From Pseudomonadota bacterium (GTDB lineage: Bacteria; Pseudomonadota; Alphaproteobacteria; Rhizobiales; Rhizobiaceae): a stretch of DNA of 64,000 nt. Below, one piece after another: positions 1 to 9,175 of this stretch. The translations under genes and the position numbers were made by a program. The stretch lies in contig JAEXYH010000093.1 in the NCBI GenBank assembly GCA_023451735.1, positions 247,694 through 311,693 of the forward strand, in the 5' to 3' direction. The notes under the pieces are model-generated. The model was given only the letters and a program-made list of their open reading frames with translations, made no database searches and was not told where the DNA came from. The stretch's first letter is position 1. Each line of letters opens with the position of its first letter.

Positions 1-112
1 CGAATCCGCCCACTGCAAGCGCGCAGGTGATCAGCAGGACGGCGAGGGGAGAAAGAGTCGGGTGGTCGGATGCGGGGCGTGCGGCATCCATGGAATGTAC
101 GCTGTCGGTCAT
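1..112 (-). CDS. N-terminus of a membrane protein, cut by the window edge
   Basis: An open frame runs leftward off the window from an ATG whose complement ends at 112. About 37 residues are visible: a polar stretch of roughly 22 residues, then a hydrophobic segment rich in Leu, Ala and Val that looks like the first membrane helix. Too little is present to name a family. It is divergent from the lipid kinase gene, and the roughly 270-base gap between them probably holds both promoters. Confidence 0.5.
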   Translation of the reverse strand, partial: MTDSVHSMDAARPASDHPTLSPLAVLLITCALAVGGF

Positions 113-141
113 GATATCGGATCTGTTTTGAATGATGGGCG

Positions 142-159
142 GACAGGTAAGCACCTGTC
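142..159. promoter_or_regulatory. 7-bp inverted repeat in a divergent intergenic region
   Basis: GACAGGT and ACCTGTC form a perfect 7-bp stem around the 4-base spacer aagc. It lies about 30 bases upstream of the truncated leftward gene, so it could be an operator or a 5' leader hairpin for that gene. No run of T follows it, so a terminator role is unlikely. The role is inferred from position only. Confidence 0.3.
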
Positions 160-380
160 TGAGCGTCCGGAGGCGGCCGAGACAGCTTGCCTCCGACACC
201 AGACTTAGCATGGCATTGTGCAGTGCGGTAGACGAACATTGGATTTCGTCAAACTTTCATGCGCCGCCGATAGTTGGTCCGTTAAGGCGTTTGATGCGGC
301 GCTCTTGATAAGGCAGCGTCACGCAACCATTTCCTGATCCAGTCGTTGTCACGCCGCCGTAATTCCAAACCGGGTATTTC

Positions 381-1319
381 ATGAACCTCTATGCAGTCTT
401 CAACCGCGATGGCGGGACCTTTCGAACCACCGACATGGACGCCTATTGCGCCCATGCGCTGCGGGCATTCGAAGGGGCAGGGCATGAGATCGAGTGCCAT
501 GTCGTCTCCGGCGACAAGGTTGTCGAGACGATGGAAAAGGCTGCTGCGATGAATGGCGTCGATGGTCTGATCGCGGGCGGCGGTGACGGCACGATTTCGG
601 CTGCTTCTTCGATCGCCTGGAAAAGCGGCATTGCGCTCGGCATCGTTCCGGCCGGCACGATGAATCTGTTTGCCCGCTCGCTGAAGATCCCCTTGGATAT
701 CTGGGAGGCGATCGACGTTCTTTCCCGTTCCCACGTGCGCGATGTCGATATCGCTAGCGCCAATGGCCGTAGCTTCGTCCACCAGTTCTCCGCCGGCCTG
801 CATGCCCGAATGGTGCGCTATCGCAACTCCATGAGCTTCGCCTCGCGCCTTGGAAAAATCCGCGCCAGCACCCGCGCGGCGATCAGCGTGATGCTCAACC
901 CGCCGGAATTCGAGGTTGAATTCAACGCCGAGGGCAAGACCGGCGTGCGTCGGGTCTCGGCGATCTCGGTATCGAACAACGAGTTCGGCAGCGACGCGCT
1001 GATGTATGCCGACGACGTCACCCGTGGTCATCTGGGTTTCTATATCGCCGATCCCCTGACGCCGACCGGGGTGGCAAAGCTTACGCTCGATATCCTGCGA
1101 GGCAGGCTGAAGGACAATGAGGCGGTGACAGCGATGACTGTGACAGAGCTCGAACTGCATTTTCCGCGTCATCGCAAGGATGTCCGCTGCGTCATCGACG
1201 GCGAGCTTCTGCCGATGGAGCGCGACATCCTGCTCAGGATCCATGCCGGCGAGCTGAAAGTCCTCGTGGACAAGATCCCGACGAAGGACCTGACCGAGCA
1301 GAACGGCAGCGGGATCTGA
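381..1319 (+). CDS. Diacylglycerol kinase family lipid kinase
   Basis: This 312-residue protein has the DAGK catalytic fold. The nucleotide-binding glycine motif GGGDGT is at about residues 66-71, and the second family motif PAGTMN is near 90-95, followed by the usual FARSL. Family members phosphorylate diacylglycerol, sphingosine-like bases or related lipids on the cytoplasmic membrane face; the substrate cannot be told from sequence. Length is normal for the YegS/BmrU/DgkB group. A weak GGG lies about 7 bases before the ATG. It converges on the MscS gene with only about 15 bases between the stops. Confidence 0.85.
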   Translation: MNLYAVFNRDGGTFRTTDMDAYCAHALRAFEGAGHEIECHVVSGDKVVETMEKAAAMNGVDGLIAGGGDGTISAASSIAWKSGIALGIVPAGTMNLFARSLKIPLDIWEAIDVLSRSHVRDVDIASANGRSFVHQFSAGLHARMVRYRNSMSFASRLGKIRASTRAAISVMLNPPEFEVEFNAEGKTGVRRVSAISVSNNEFGSDALMYADDVTRGHLGFYIADPLTPTGVAKLTLDILRGRLKDNEAVTAMTVTELELHFPRHRKDVRCVIDGELLPMERDILLRIHAGELKVLVDKIPTKDLTEQNGSGI

Positions 1320-1334
1320 ACGCGCCAGGCGGCT

Positions 1335-3674
1335 TCAGGCGGAAGCTGCTGGCGCAAGCGGCTGCAGCACCGATGTTGCCGCAACCTCGTCATGCATGGT
1401 CTCGCCACGCGACCTTACCGTCACTGCGTTCGAGGCGAATTCCAGCCCCGAGGCCTTGCAGGCAGCGATCAGCCGCTTGATCGCCTCGCGCTTGATGATG
1501 CTGGGATTGCCCGGCAGCGAAGTGAACTTGAAGCGCACCACGATCGAGTTCTCGGTAATGTCTTGAATGCCCTGCATCTTCAGGGGCACGAGGAAATCCG
1601 CCCCGAATTCCGGATCGTCCAGCATCGCGATCCCCACCTTCTTGGCGGTCTTGCGGATCAGCTCCGGGTCACTGTCCCGCTCGAACTTCAGCTGGAACTT
1701 GATCGTGCCCCAATCGCGGCTGAAATTGCTGACCGAGGTGATCTGTCCGAACGGCACGGTATGGATCGGCCCGTTGTGATGGCGAAGCCTGACCGAGCGG
1801 ATGGCGATCTGTTCCACCGTGCCCTGCTGGCTGCCGGTGCTGATATATTCGCCGATACGGAACGCATCTTCGGCGATGAAGAATATGCCGGAGACGATAT
1901 CCTTCACCAGTGCTTGCGACCCGAAGGACAAGGCCAGGCCCAGCACGCCGAAGCCGGCGAGAAGCGGCGCCACGTTGACGCCGAGCGCACTCAGGATCAC
2001 CAGCGCGCCGACCGCCAAAACGGCGCCGAGCGCCAGGTTGCGCACCACGGGCATGGCGGTTGATAACCTGCTCGTCTGGCGTTTCTCGTTCTGGTCCTCA
2101 TGCCCCGGCAGCATGACGGCGGGCGAGGGAGCGAGCGCCTCGGAATAATTCCAGATGAAGCTTGCGATTGCCCAGCTTGCGACGACCGCAAAGCTCAGTC
2201 TTTCGAGCCATAAAATCCAGCCCGTCGCATCCGCCGCCTGTCCGCCCATGAACGGCGACCAGATGGCGGTGATCAGATGTAACCCCCCGATCCACACCGC
2301 ACCGGCGCAGATCACCTTGAGGCTTGCAAGCAGCGACGAGGCAAGCCCCGCCCCATGAACCCGCTCGTGATGGCGGCCGATATCCTCGACCAGCGCATGC
2401 GCGCCAAGTGCCAGGATCGGCAGAGCCAGCAGCGCCATCTGTGTTGTCCCTGCGGCAAAGATCCAGCGCGCACTGTTCGGTGTCCCGGCAAACAGCACGC
2501 AGATCAGCCACAGCGCCAGCGCCGTCGCCACATAGAATTCCGGCAACAGATTGCCCGTCACGCGCCGCACGATGCCGGGATTGCTGCCGGTAAAGGCAAG
2601 CCGGATATCGTTGCGCCCGCCGATAAACCAGAACAGTTTGAGCAGCGTCAGAAGTGTATTGCCGGTCAAAAACCAGCCGTCGATGATCAGCCGGTTGATA
2701 CCGAGATCGCCGGCAAGCCGGGCCATTTCGGCAAGGGCCGCGCTGATCAGGCCATAGGACACCAGCATGCGGAAATGCCATCGCGGCCGGCTGATCGGCA
2801 CGAGACTGCGCCCGTCCCGGTTCGTCTTGAACAGCAGCCGGGCAAATGCGACGTAAAGCGAGGCGACGACGAAAGCGGTCACGATGCCGCGCACCATCCG
2901 CTCCGTCGCCGTGCCCGGTGTGCCGAACATATCGAGCGCCAGCCGTGTGGCGAAAAGGAAGAAGGCGATCGAGACGAGATCGCCGATCATCCGCCTCAGG
3001 CTCTGGCCGACGACGCCGGCCACACGTGAACGTGGGGTGGACTTTCCCAAAAATGCCATAACGATCATGCGGCGCAGGATGAGCGTTGCCGCCGCTGCCG
3101 CACAGATGGTGGCAAGGGCGATCAGCAATACGCGCCCATGGCTGCTGCCCTCCTCGATCAGCTTGTCGTCGGCCATTGCCATGGCCTTGGGTAATCCGCC
3201 GACACCGGAAAGCGCTGTCGTGGCACCGCGCATGAAGGCTGCGGAAAACTGGCTCCACTTTGCCATGCCCATGTCGGTCGCCATCATTTCAGGCGTCGGC
3301 GTCATCGGAGCGGGAGTGGGCGCAGATGTGGTGGGCACAGCCGGTGCTGCGGCAATGGGAGCCGCTGCAACGGGGGCCTGTTGGGCCGTCGCGCTATCGC
3401 TGACTGGGGTCGGGCCGGGATTGGCGGCCGCCGGCGGGGCGATAACGCTAGGCTTTGTCGCCTCTGCCTGTCCGACCTCGATTTCCACCGGCCTGCCGCT
3501 CCTGGCGGCGAAATCGAGGATTTGCTGCACGTCGGCACTGCTCTGTCCGGGATGGACGATGATCGTCAGCGGCACGTCTTGCGCAGGCAAGCGGATGGCC
3601 GATGCGGCGATGATGATGAAGGCTGTGAGGCCCATACGAAGGCCTATGCGAAGGAATGCGAAAATCATGCCCAT
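1335..3674 (-). CDS. Large MscS-family mechanosensitive channel
   Basis: This protein of about 779 residues starts with a hydrophobic signal-like segment, followed by a periplasmic part with a Pro/Ala/Thr-rich linker near residues 75-135. About ten membrane helices come next. The C-terminal 230 residues hold the MscS pore helix (Gly/Ala pattern, LALSFGSQALVKD) and beta domain. MscS channels release solutes on hypo-osmotic shock; the large periplasmic extension resembles YbdG/MscK-like variants. I chose the ATG ending at 3674 because GAGGA lies about 9 bases upstream; a TTG 17 codons earlier is possible. Its stop faces that of the lipid kinase. Confidence 0.85.
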   Translation of the reverse strand: MGMIFAFLRIGLRMGLTAFIIIAASAIRLPAQDVPLTIIVHPGQSSADVQQILDFAARSGRPVEIEVGQAEATKPSVIAPPAAANPGPTPVSDSATAQQAPVAAAPIAAAPAVPTTSAPTPAPMTPTPEMMATDMGMAKWSQFSAAFMRGATTALSGVGGLPKAMAMADDKLIEEGSSHGRVLLIALATICAAAAATLILRRMIVMAFLGKSTPRSRVAGVVGQSLRRMIGDLVSIAFFLFATRLALDMFGTPGTATERMVRGIVTAFVVASLYVAFARLLFKTNRDGRSLVPISRPRWHFRMLVSYGLISAALAEMARLAGDLGINRLIIDGWFLTGNTLLTLLKLFWFIGGRNDIRLAFTGSNPGIVRRVTGNLLPEFYVATALALWLICVLFAGTPNSARWIFAAGTTQMALLALPILALGAHALVEDIGRHHERVHGAGLASSLLASLKVICAGAVWIGGLHLITAIWSPFMGGQAADATGWILWLERLSFAVVASWAIASFIWNYSEALAPSPAVMLPGHEDQNEKRQTSRLSTAMPVVRNLALGAVLAVGALVILSALGVNVAPLLAGFGVLGLALSFGSQALVKDIVSGIFFIAEDAFRIGEYISTGSQQGTVEQIAIRSVRLRHHNGPIHTVPFGQITSVSNFSRDWGTIKFQLKFERDSDPELIRKTAKKVGIAMLDDPEFGADFLVPLKMQGIQDITENSIVVRFKFTSLPGNPSIIKREAIKRLIAACKASGLEFASNAVTVRSRGETMHDEVAATSVLQPLAPAASA

Positions 3675-3785
3675 GATCAACGTCCTCAACGACGTTGCCG
3701 CTTTCCGTACAGACCGGTGCGACAATCCGTACCTGCAATGTATAGCAGCAAGATGGGCCGGCGCGAATGGGGACTTTCAGGAAGC

Positions 3786-4532
3786 CTATATCGACGCGAC
3801 GGCCTGGTTTCGGCCGCGTGACTTGGCCTCATAGAGATACGCGTCGGCCCCTTTGAGGCAATCGTCCGGATCGAAGCCTGGACTGCACATGAGTGCGCCG
3901 ATGCTGGCCGAAAGCGGGATACGGGAGCCCGAAGTCGAGCGTAGGTCGATTGCCTCGATCGCTTGCCGAACGTCCTCGCACCGACGGGCCAGAGCCTTTG
4001 GCGTCAGTCCTACCTGGAAAAGCGCAAACTCCTCTCCCCCGAGGCGGCCGGAAATGTCGGATTGCCCGGTCTGCCAGCCAGCCAGTAGCTTGCCGGTCAG
4101 TCTGAGCGCCTCATCTCCGGTGGCATGCCCGTGGCGATCGTTGATCGACTTGAAATGGTCGAGATCAAGAAACATCAGGCCGCCGGCCATACCCTTCTGG
4201 CTGAGATTGGCCAATTCATCCAGAAACGCGGTGCGGTTGAGAATGCCAGTCAAGCCATCGTGGCGGGAGAGTTGTTTCAGATCCTCATAGGCAATGGCGA
4301 GTTTTTCCAGGGCCTCCGCAGTCTCGGCGCGGGCGCGCCTGATCCGGTCAGCCTGCCACAGGTGCAGGATCGAGGCGGGAATGGAGACGACGAAGGGGCA
4401 GACAATGGTCATGATCAAGCCGGCGCCAGCCACTTTTCCGCCTAGATGCGGCACGATTGCGAAGGATAGCGCAAGCGAGGCAATCGTCGCCAATATTCCG
4501 ATCAGTAAGGATTTCGCCAGAATGATGAGCAT
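3786..4532 (-). CDS. Membrane-anchored diguanylate cyclase (GGDEF)
   Basis: This 248-residue protein begins with two membrane helices (about residues 3-27 and 36-58), then a charged helix likely to form a coiled coil (60-90), then a GGDEF domain. DGLTGILNR is at 92-100 and the active-site variant GGEEF at 165-169. It should make cyclic di-GMP from two GTP. The product-inhibition I-site (RxxD, five residues before the active site) reads GQSD, so allosteric feedback is probably absent. No recognisable sensor domain is present. The ATG start has GAGG about 6 bases upstream, better placed than a TTG six codons earlier. Confidence 0.88.
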   Translation of the reverse strand: MLIILAKSLLIGILATIASLALSFAIVPHLGGKVAGAGLIMTIVCPFVVSIPASILHLWQADRIRRARAETAEALEKLAIAYEDLKQLSRHDGLTGILNRTAFLDELANLSQKGMAGGLMFLDLDHFKSINDRHGHATGDEALRLTGKLLAGWQTGQSDISGRLGGEEFALFQVGLTPKALARRCEDVRQAIEAIDLRSTSGSRIPLSASIGALMCSPGFDPDDCLKGADAYLYEAKSRGRNQAVASI

Positions 4533-4704
4533 TCCCCGCCTCGAAACCAATTAAATATGGGGATGTGATTAGAGGGACGAATTTTAATATGGGCTGAATG
4601 AAACCATTAAAGACTGGCAGTATTGTTGATGTTTATCAGTATTAACTTTCGATATTCTACGCAGATAGCCATGCCTGAAACGTTGTTCTGCCAGGGGCGC
4701 CGTT

Positions 4705-6036
4705 CTAAATCCTTGGCAGATAGGTCCGATAGTCGAAATCACTGACCGTGCGCAGATAGGTGATCGCCTCCTTGCGCTTCGTGTCGCCATAGAGCGTCTG
4801 GTAGCGCTCTCCGAACACGTCCCTGATGAACGCCGAGGCAGAAAAATCCTCGACGGCGGTGAGAAAATCATGCGTCAGCCGCTTGGTGCCTGCTGGCGGC
4901 TCCTGTCCGGGTTCGGTCGGCTGGCCGGGATTGAACGTCTCGTCCAATCCCGCCAGCATGCCGCCGAGAATGGCGGTGAGCAGCAGATACGGGTTGGCGT
5001 CGGCACCGGCAACTCGGTGCTCGACGCGCGCCGCCGGCCCATTGGCATCGGGGATGCGGATTGCCGTGCCGCGATGCCCGAAACCCCAGTCGATATCGAC
5101 CGGCGCAAACGATCCCGGCTGGAAGCGACGATAGGAATTGGCAAAGGGTGCGAAGATCAACTGCGCATCCCGCATCGTTTTCAGCATGCCCGCCGTTACC
5201 GATTTCAGCTTTGCCGGATCGCCGCCCTTGGCATCGAGAATGTTGTTTCCGTCACGGTCGATGATGCTGGCATGCACATGCAGGCCTGACCCGGCCTGAT
5301 CGGCATAGGGTTTCGCCATGCAGGTCGATTTCATTCCATGCTTGCGCGCCGCCTGTTCGGCAATGCGCTTGAGATAGATGCAGTCGTCGGCGGCAGCCAG
5401 CGCATCGGCGCGGTGCAACAGATTGATCTCGAATTGTCCGGGGCCGAATTCCGCCGTCGTCGCATCCGCCGGGATGTCCTGACACATCGCCCAATGGCGC
5501 ACCGTCTGCAGATAATCGTCGAGCGCATCGACCGCGCTCATGTCGTAGAGCTGGAACCCGTTCGGCTGCTCCTGATACATCAGCTTTTCCGGCGGGCGAG
5601 GGCGGCCGGTCTCGCGCCAGTCGTTCTGCACCACGTAGAACTCCAGCTCGGTTGCCACGACGGGTGTCAGTCCGCGTTCGTCGAAACGCTTCAGGAGATT
5701 TGCGAGGATCGCACGCGGGTCCATGAAGCTCGCTTCGCCGGACAGTTCATGCATCGTTGCAAGAACCTGGGTTGATCCTTCCGGTCCCCAGGGCATCTTT
5801 GACGCGCTGCGCGGGTCCGGAATGCACTGGCCATCGGGATCCCCGATCGTCAACGACAGGCCGGTAATGTCGTCATTATCGTCGCCCCAGATATCGAGCG
5901 ACTGGGTGGAGGTCGGCAGCCGTACAGCTCCGTCCCAGACCTTCTTTTCCTTCGATTTCGGAATGCGTTTGCCGCGCAGGTCCCCGTTCATGCCGACGAG
6001 CAGGATTTCGATATGGGGCTCAATGCGATCGGTCAT
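4705..6036 (-). CDS. Glutamine synthetase family, likely gamma-glutamylpolyamine synthetase
   Basis: This 443-residue protein has the glutamine synthetase catalytic barrel: metal-binding ELEF near 128, GPGQFE near 198, GSGLHVH near 250, the nucleotide-site NSYRRFQPGS near 303, and a late conserved Arg pair. Its length and the RxxxNPYL-like region match PuuA/type III-like ligases rather than housekeeping GlnA. PuuA joins glutamate to putrescine using ATP. The divergent neighbour is a SpuC-like polyamine aminotransferase, which supports a polyamine role. Aromatic or other amines are possible substrates. The two start codons are about 85 bases apart and must share a regulatory region. Confidence 0.85.
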   Translation of the reverse strand: MTDRIEPHIEILLVGMNGDLRGKRIPKSKEKKVWDGAVRLPTSTQSLDIWGDDNDDITGLSLTIGDPDGQCIPDPRSASKMPWGPEGSTQVLATMHELSGEASFMDPRAILANLLKRFDERGLTPVVATELEFYVVQNDWRETGRPRPPEKLMYQEQPNGFQLYDMSAVDALDDYLQTVRHWAMCQDIPADATTAEFGPGQFEINLLHRADALAAADDCIYLKRIAEQAARKHGMKSTCMAKPYADQAGSGLHVHASIIDRDGNNILDAKGGDPAKLKSVTAGMLKTMRDAQLIFAPFANSYRRFQPGSFAPVDIDWGFGHRGTAIRIPDANGPAARVEHRVAGADANPYLLLTAILGGMLAGLDETFNPGQPTEPGQEPPAGTKRLTHDFLTAVEDFSASAFIRDVFGERYQTLYGDTKRKEAITYLRTVSDFDYRTYLPRI

Positions 6037-6121
6037 GAAGCATCATCTCAAAGGTTGCGAAACCTCGTTCGTAACCGATAAGAATTGGCCGCACAATCTG
6101 AGGATGACGGAGAGCGATGCG

Positions 6122-7489
6122 ATGAGTGACAAGCCGGCCATTTCCAATCTTGCAGCCGTCGATGCCGCCCATCACCTGCATCCCTTTTCCGACATGAAGG
6201 AACTGAACGCCAGGGGTACGCGCATCATCGAACGTGCCGAAGGCGTCCATATCTATGATTCCACCGGCAAGAAATATCTCGATGCCTTTGCCGGCCTCTG
6301 GTGCGTCAATGTCGGTTACGGCCGCAAGTCGATTGCCGAAGCGGCCTACAGGCAGATGCAGGAACTGCCCTATTACAACACCTTCTTCGGCACCACGACC
6401 CCGCCGGCCACGCTTCTTGCCCAGAAGATCGCGTCCAAGACCGGCGGCAAGATGAACCACGTTTTCTTCACCAATTCCGGCTCGGAAGCGACTGATACCT
6501 GGTTCCGTATCGCCCGGGTCTACTGGAAGGCGCTGGGCAAGCCGGAAAAAACGCAGGTGATCGCCCGGAAAAATGCCTATCACGGCTCCACCGTCGCGGG
6601 CGCTTCTCTCGGCGGCATGAAGCATATGCATGAACAGGGCAACCTGCCGATCGGAGGCGTCCATCATATCGGCCAGCCCTACTGGTACGCCGATGGCGGC
6701 GATCTTTCACCGGCCGAGTTCGGCCTGAAAATGGCCCGCGAACTTGACGCCAAGATAGACGAACTCGGCGAGGATCATGTTGCGGCCTTCGTTGCCGAGC
6801 CGATCCAGGGGGCCGGCGGCGTCATCATCCCGCCGGACACCTACTGGCCGGAAATTGCCCGTATTGCTAAGGCCCGCAATATCCTGCTGATCTCGGATGA
6901 AGTCATCTGCGGCTTCGGCCGCCTTGGTTCCTGGTTCGGTTATCAGCACTTTGGTGTGGAACCGGATCTGGCGCCGATCGCCAAGGGCCTGTCTTCCGGC
7001 TACCTGCCGATCGGCGGCGTGCTGGTGTCTGATCGGGTTGCCGAAGTCATGGTCAACGAGTTCGGCGACTTCGCCCACGGCTTTACCTATTCCGGCCATC
7101 CTGTTGCCGCAGTCGCTGCACTGGAAAACCTGCGCATTATCGAGGAGGAGGGGCTGGTCGAACGTGTCCGTGACGATATTGGCCCTTATTTCGCCTCTGC
7201 GTGGAAAAGCCTCGAGGATCACGCCGTCGTCGGCCAGGCTGAAAGTGTGGGCCTGATCGGCGGGCTGCAGCTTGCCGCCGACAAGTCCATCCGCCGGCGT
7301 TACGCAAAACCCGATGATATCGGCACGCTGGTGCGCAATCACTGCGTCGAGAATGGCCTGATCATGCGCGCCACCGGCGACCGTATGCTCGCGTCGCCGG
7401 CGCTGACGATCACTCGGCCCGAAATCGACGAGGTGATCGAAAAGCTGCGCCATGCGCTCGATCATCTGCGCGATACGGTGAAGGAATAG
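6122..7489 (+). CDS. Class III PLP aminotransferase, SpuC-like
   Basis: This 455-residue fold-type I aminotransferase closely resembles polyamine:pyruvate aminotransferases such as Pseudomonas SpuC. It shares AGLWCVNVGYGR near residue 56, the pyridoxal phosphate loop GSEATDT, YHGSTVAG, and AEPIQGAGGV. The Schiff-base lysine is in IAKGLSSGY. It should move the amino group of putrescine or another omega-amine to pyruvate. The start at 6122 has GGAG 9 bases upstream; an in-frame ATG six codons earlier has its SD-like bases too close. It converges on the GT39 gene with only 3 bases between stops. Confidence 0.87.
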   Translation: MSDKPAISNLAAVDAAHHLHPFSDMKELNARGTRIIERAEGVHIYDSTGKKYLDAFAGLWCVNVGYGRKSIAEAAYRQMQELPYYNTFFGTTTPPATLLAQKIASKTGGKMNHVFFTNSGSEATDTWFRIARVYWKALGKPEKTQVIARKNAYHGSTVAGASLGGMKHMHEQGNLPIGGVHHIGQPYWYADGGDLSPAEFGLKMARELDAKIDELGEDHVAAFVAEPIQGAGGVIIPPDTYWPEIARIAKARNILLISDEVICGFGRLGSWFGYQHFGVEPDLAPIAKGLSSGYLPIGGVLVSDRVAEVMVNEFGDFAHGFTYSGHPVAAVAALENLRIIEEEGLVERVRDDIGPYFASAWKSLEDHAVVGQAESVGLIGGLQLAADKSIRRRYAKPDDIGTLVRNHCVENGLIMRATGDRMLASPALTITRPEIDEVIEKLRHALDHLRDTVKE

Positions 7490-7492
7490 CCT

Positions 7493-9046
7493 CTATTTCT
7501 CAAGATCCAGCACTGCGTAGCCGAAGCGGTACTGGTCGGCCGGGCGGCCCCATTGATAGGGGTAGCCGACGATCGCGACATCCTGCGGCGCTTTGGTAAT
7601 CCCTTGCTCAAGCAGATAGGCGGAGAACTCCTTGTCGAAGGCGACGGGCATGCTGCCATCCTTTGTGCGCCAGACGAACACGATCCGGTCGAACTCGGCA
7701 AGCGGCCGGTTCTTCATGCCTGATGGCGGCGGCTCCACGGCAACCGGCTGCGTGGGCAGGTTGAAATGCAGATTGCCTGCGAGCTGCCTGTCCGAAGCCA
7801 CAACGACTGTATTGGCACCCGCAGCCTTTTCCGCGACGGTCTTCGAAAGGGCGGCGAAGGGGATGTTGACGTAACCGTAATTGCCGTTGATGCGGCCCAT
7901 ATTGGCGCGTAGCGCCAGCGCTAGCGGGATCAGCACCATGATCACGATCGCCACACCCCAGAGCCGCCTGAAGCTAACGGCGACGGGGATTTTTGCGGCG
8001 TCCACCTTCAGTGCGAGGTAGAGCGGGGCGGCCAGAAGAAGCGGCGTCAGCCAGCGGTCACGCACGTTCTCGAAGCCTGCAAACAGGATCATCAACACGA
8101 TTAGCGCAAGCGAAAGAACAAGAATGCGGCCGACAAGTCGTGTCCAGCGGCTATCGGCTCTGACGATCGCTTTCAGATGCTCGCGATAGACGGCCGCAAA
8201 GATGATCAGGGTAAGCCCAAGAAAGCTGAAAACGCCGACAGTCAGCGAACCAATGCCGCTGGCGATCCCGCCAAGAACGCCGGTATCGTTGCCGGCGAGC
8301 TTCTTCAGTGTGCCTTGGCTCGCATCGTTGAAATTATCGAGAAGCCACAACGCATGCGGCGTCACGATCGCCAGCGCCAGGATTGCCGCCGGTAGCAATT
8401 TCCACGAGAGCATCGTGTGGCGCATCTCGCGGTCCATCAGCACAGCAAATCCGGCTGCGATCGGCAGGACGGCGAAATTGTATTTCGTGATGCCGCCGAT
8501 GCCGGTGGCAATGCCGAAGATAAGGAAGGCGAGCAGCGAAGGCGCCGAAAGCACGCGCAAAAGCGCGTAGAGAAACAGCGAGGCACCGAAGATCGCTGCA
8601 ACCGTGTGCGAGAGATCACGTTGTGCCTCGAAGGAGACCTGCGGAATGGTCAGTAGACCGAGTGCCGCGATCACGGCAAGCCGCTTGTCTTCCAGCACCT
8701 GCCGAGCTGCGAGATAATAGAATATATAGGACAGGAAGAGCATCAGCCCCTTCAGTCCCGAGAGCGTGACGATCGAGATGCCGAAAATCTGGATCGCACC
8801 ATGCTGGAGCCAGTTATAAAACGGCGGTTGCGCCCCATAACCCGGCAGCAGCCACTGTGAGACATAGACCTGCTCGGCCTCATCGAGCTCCAGTCCATGC
8901 GGAAGAATGAAGCGCACGATAACCTGAACAATGAAATAGGCGGCAAGCACCAGTATCAGCGTTTGTCCGGCACCGAGCCTGTCGATCACCGGCGTTGCGT
9001 GGGCGCGCATTGGAGAGGAAGTTTTGGGCAAGAGTATCTCCGGCAT
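7493..9046 (-). CDS. GT39 / ArnT-like membrane glycosyltransferase
   Basis: This 517-residue protein has about 12 membrane helices and the GT39/PMT_2 signature: an acidic DEAEQ in the first outer loop (near residue 56), followed by YGAQPPFYNWLQHG. Such enzymes use polyprenyl-phosphate sugars at the outer face of the inner membrane, as ArnT does with L-Ara4N. Rhizobial RgtA-RgtD use dodecaprenyl-phosphate galacturonic acid to modify lipopolysaccharide core or lipid A. It is a clear paralogue of the next gene. No good ribosome site precedes the first ATG, and an ATG 12 codons in is also possible. Confidence 0.82.
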   Translation of the reverse strand: MPEILLPKTSSPMRAHATPVIDRLGAGQTLILVLAAYFIVQVIVRFILPHGLELDEAEQVYVSQWLLPGYGAQPPFYNWLQHGAIQIFGISIVTLSGLKGLMLFLSYIFYYLAARQVLEDKRLAVIAALGLLTIPQVSFEAQRDLSHTVAAIFGASLFLYALLRVLSAPSLLAFLIFGIATGIGGITKYNFAVLPIAAGFAVLMDREMRHTMLSWKLLPAAILALAIVTPHALWLLDNFNDASQGTLKKLAGNDTGVLGGIASGIGSLTVGVFSFLGLTLIIFAAVYREHLKAIVRADSRWTRLVGRILVLSLALIVLMILFAGFENVRDRWLTPLLLAAPLYLALKVDAAKIPVAVSFRRLWGVAIVIMVLIPLALALRANMGRINGNYGYVNIPFAALSKTVAEKAAGANTVVVASDRQLAGNLHFNLPTQPVAVEPPPSGMKNRPLAEFDRIVFVWRTKDGSMPVAFDKEFSAYLLEQGITKAPQDVAIVGYPYQWGRPADQYRFGYAVLDLEK

Positions 9047-9065
9047 TGGGCCAATTTCGGCCCCT

Positions 9066-9136
9066 TAAAGCACGTCGCGCAAAACTATGCAGCCGTTTTG
9101 CGCTAGAGACATGCGACAAAATAAGGATCTGAAGCG
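9066..9136. repeat. Rhizobial-type intergenic repeat (palindromic)
   Basis: The gap between the two GT39 genes carries a mosaic that begins AAAGCACGTCGCGCAAAAC and ends ATCTGAAGCG, with the inner inverted pair GCAAAAC/GTTTTGC. I recognise it as similar to a family of short intergenic repeats found in many copies in rhizobial genomes. The copy is imperfect. It lies between co-directional genes and may act as a transcript-end or mRNA-stability element. Only one copy of this type is seen here. Confidence 0.5.
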
Positions 9137-9175
9137 TGAGAAGCGTATTGGTTAAAACGCCCTACGCCCTACGCC

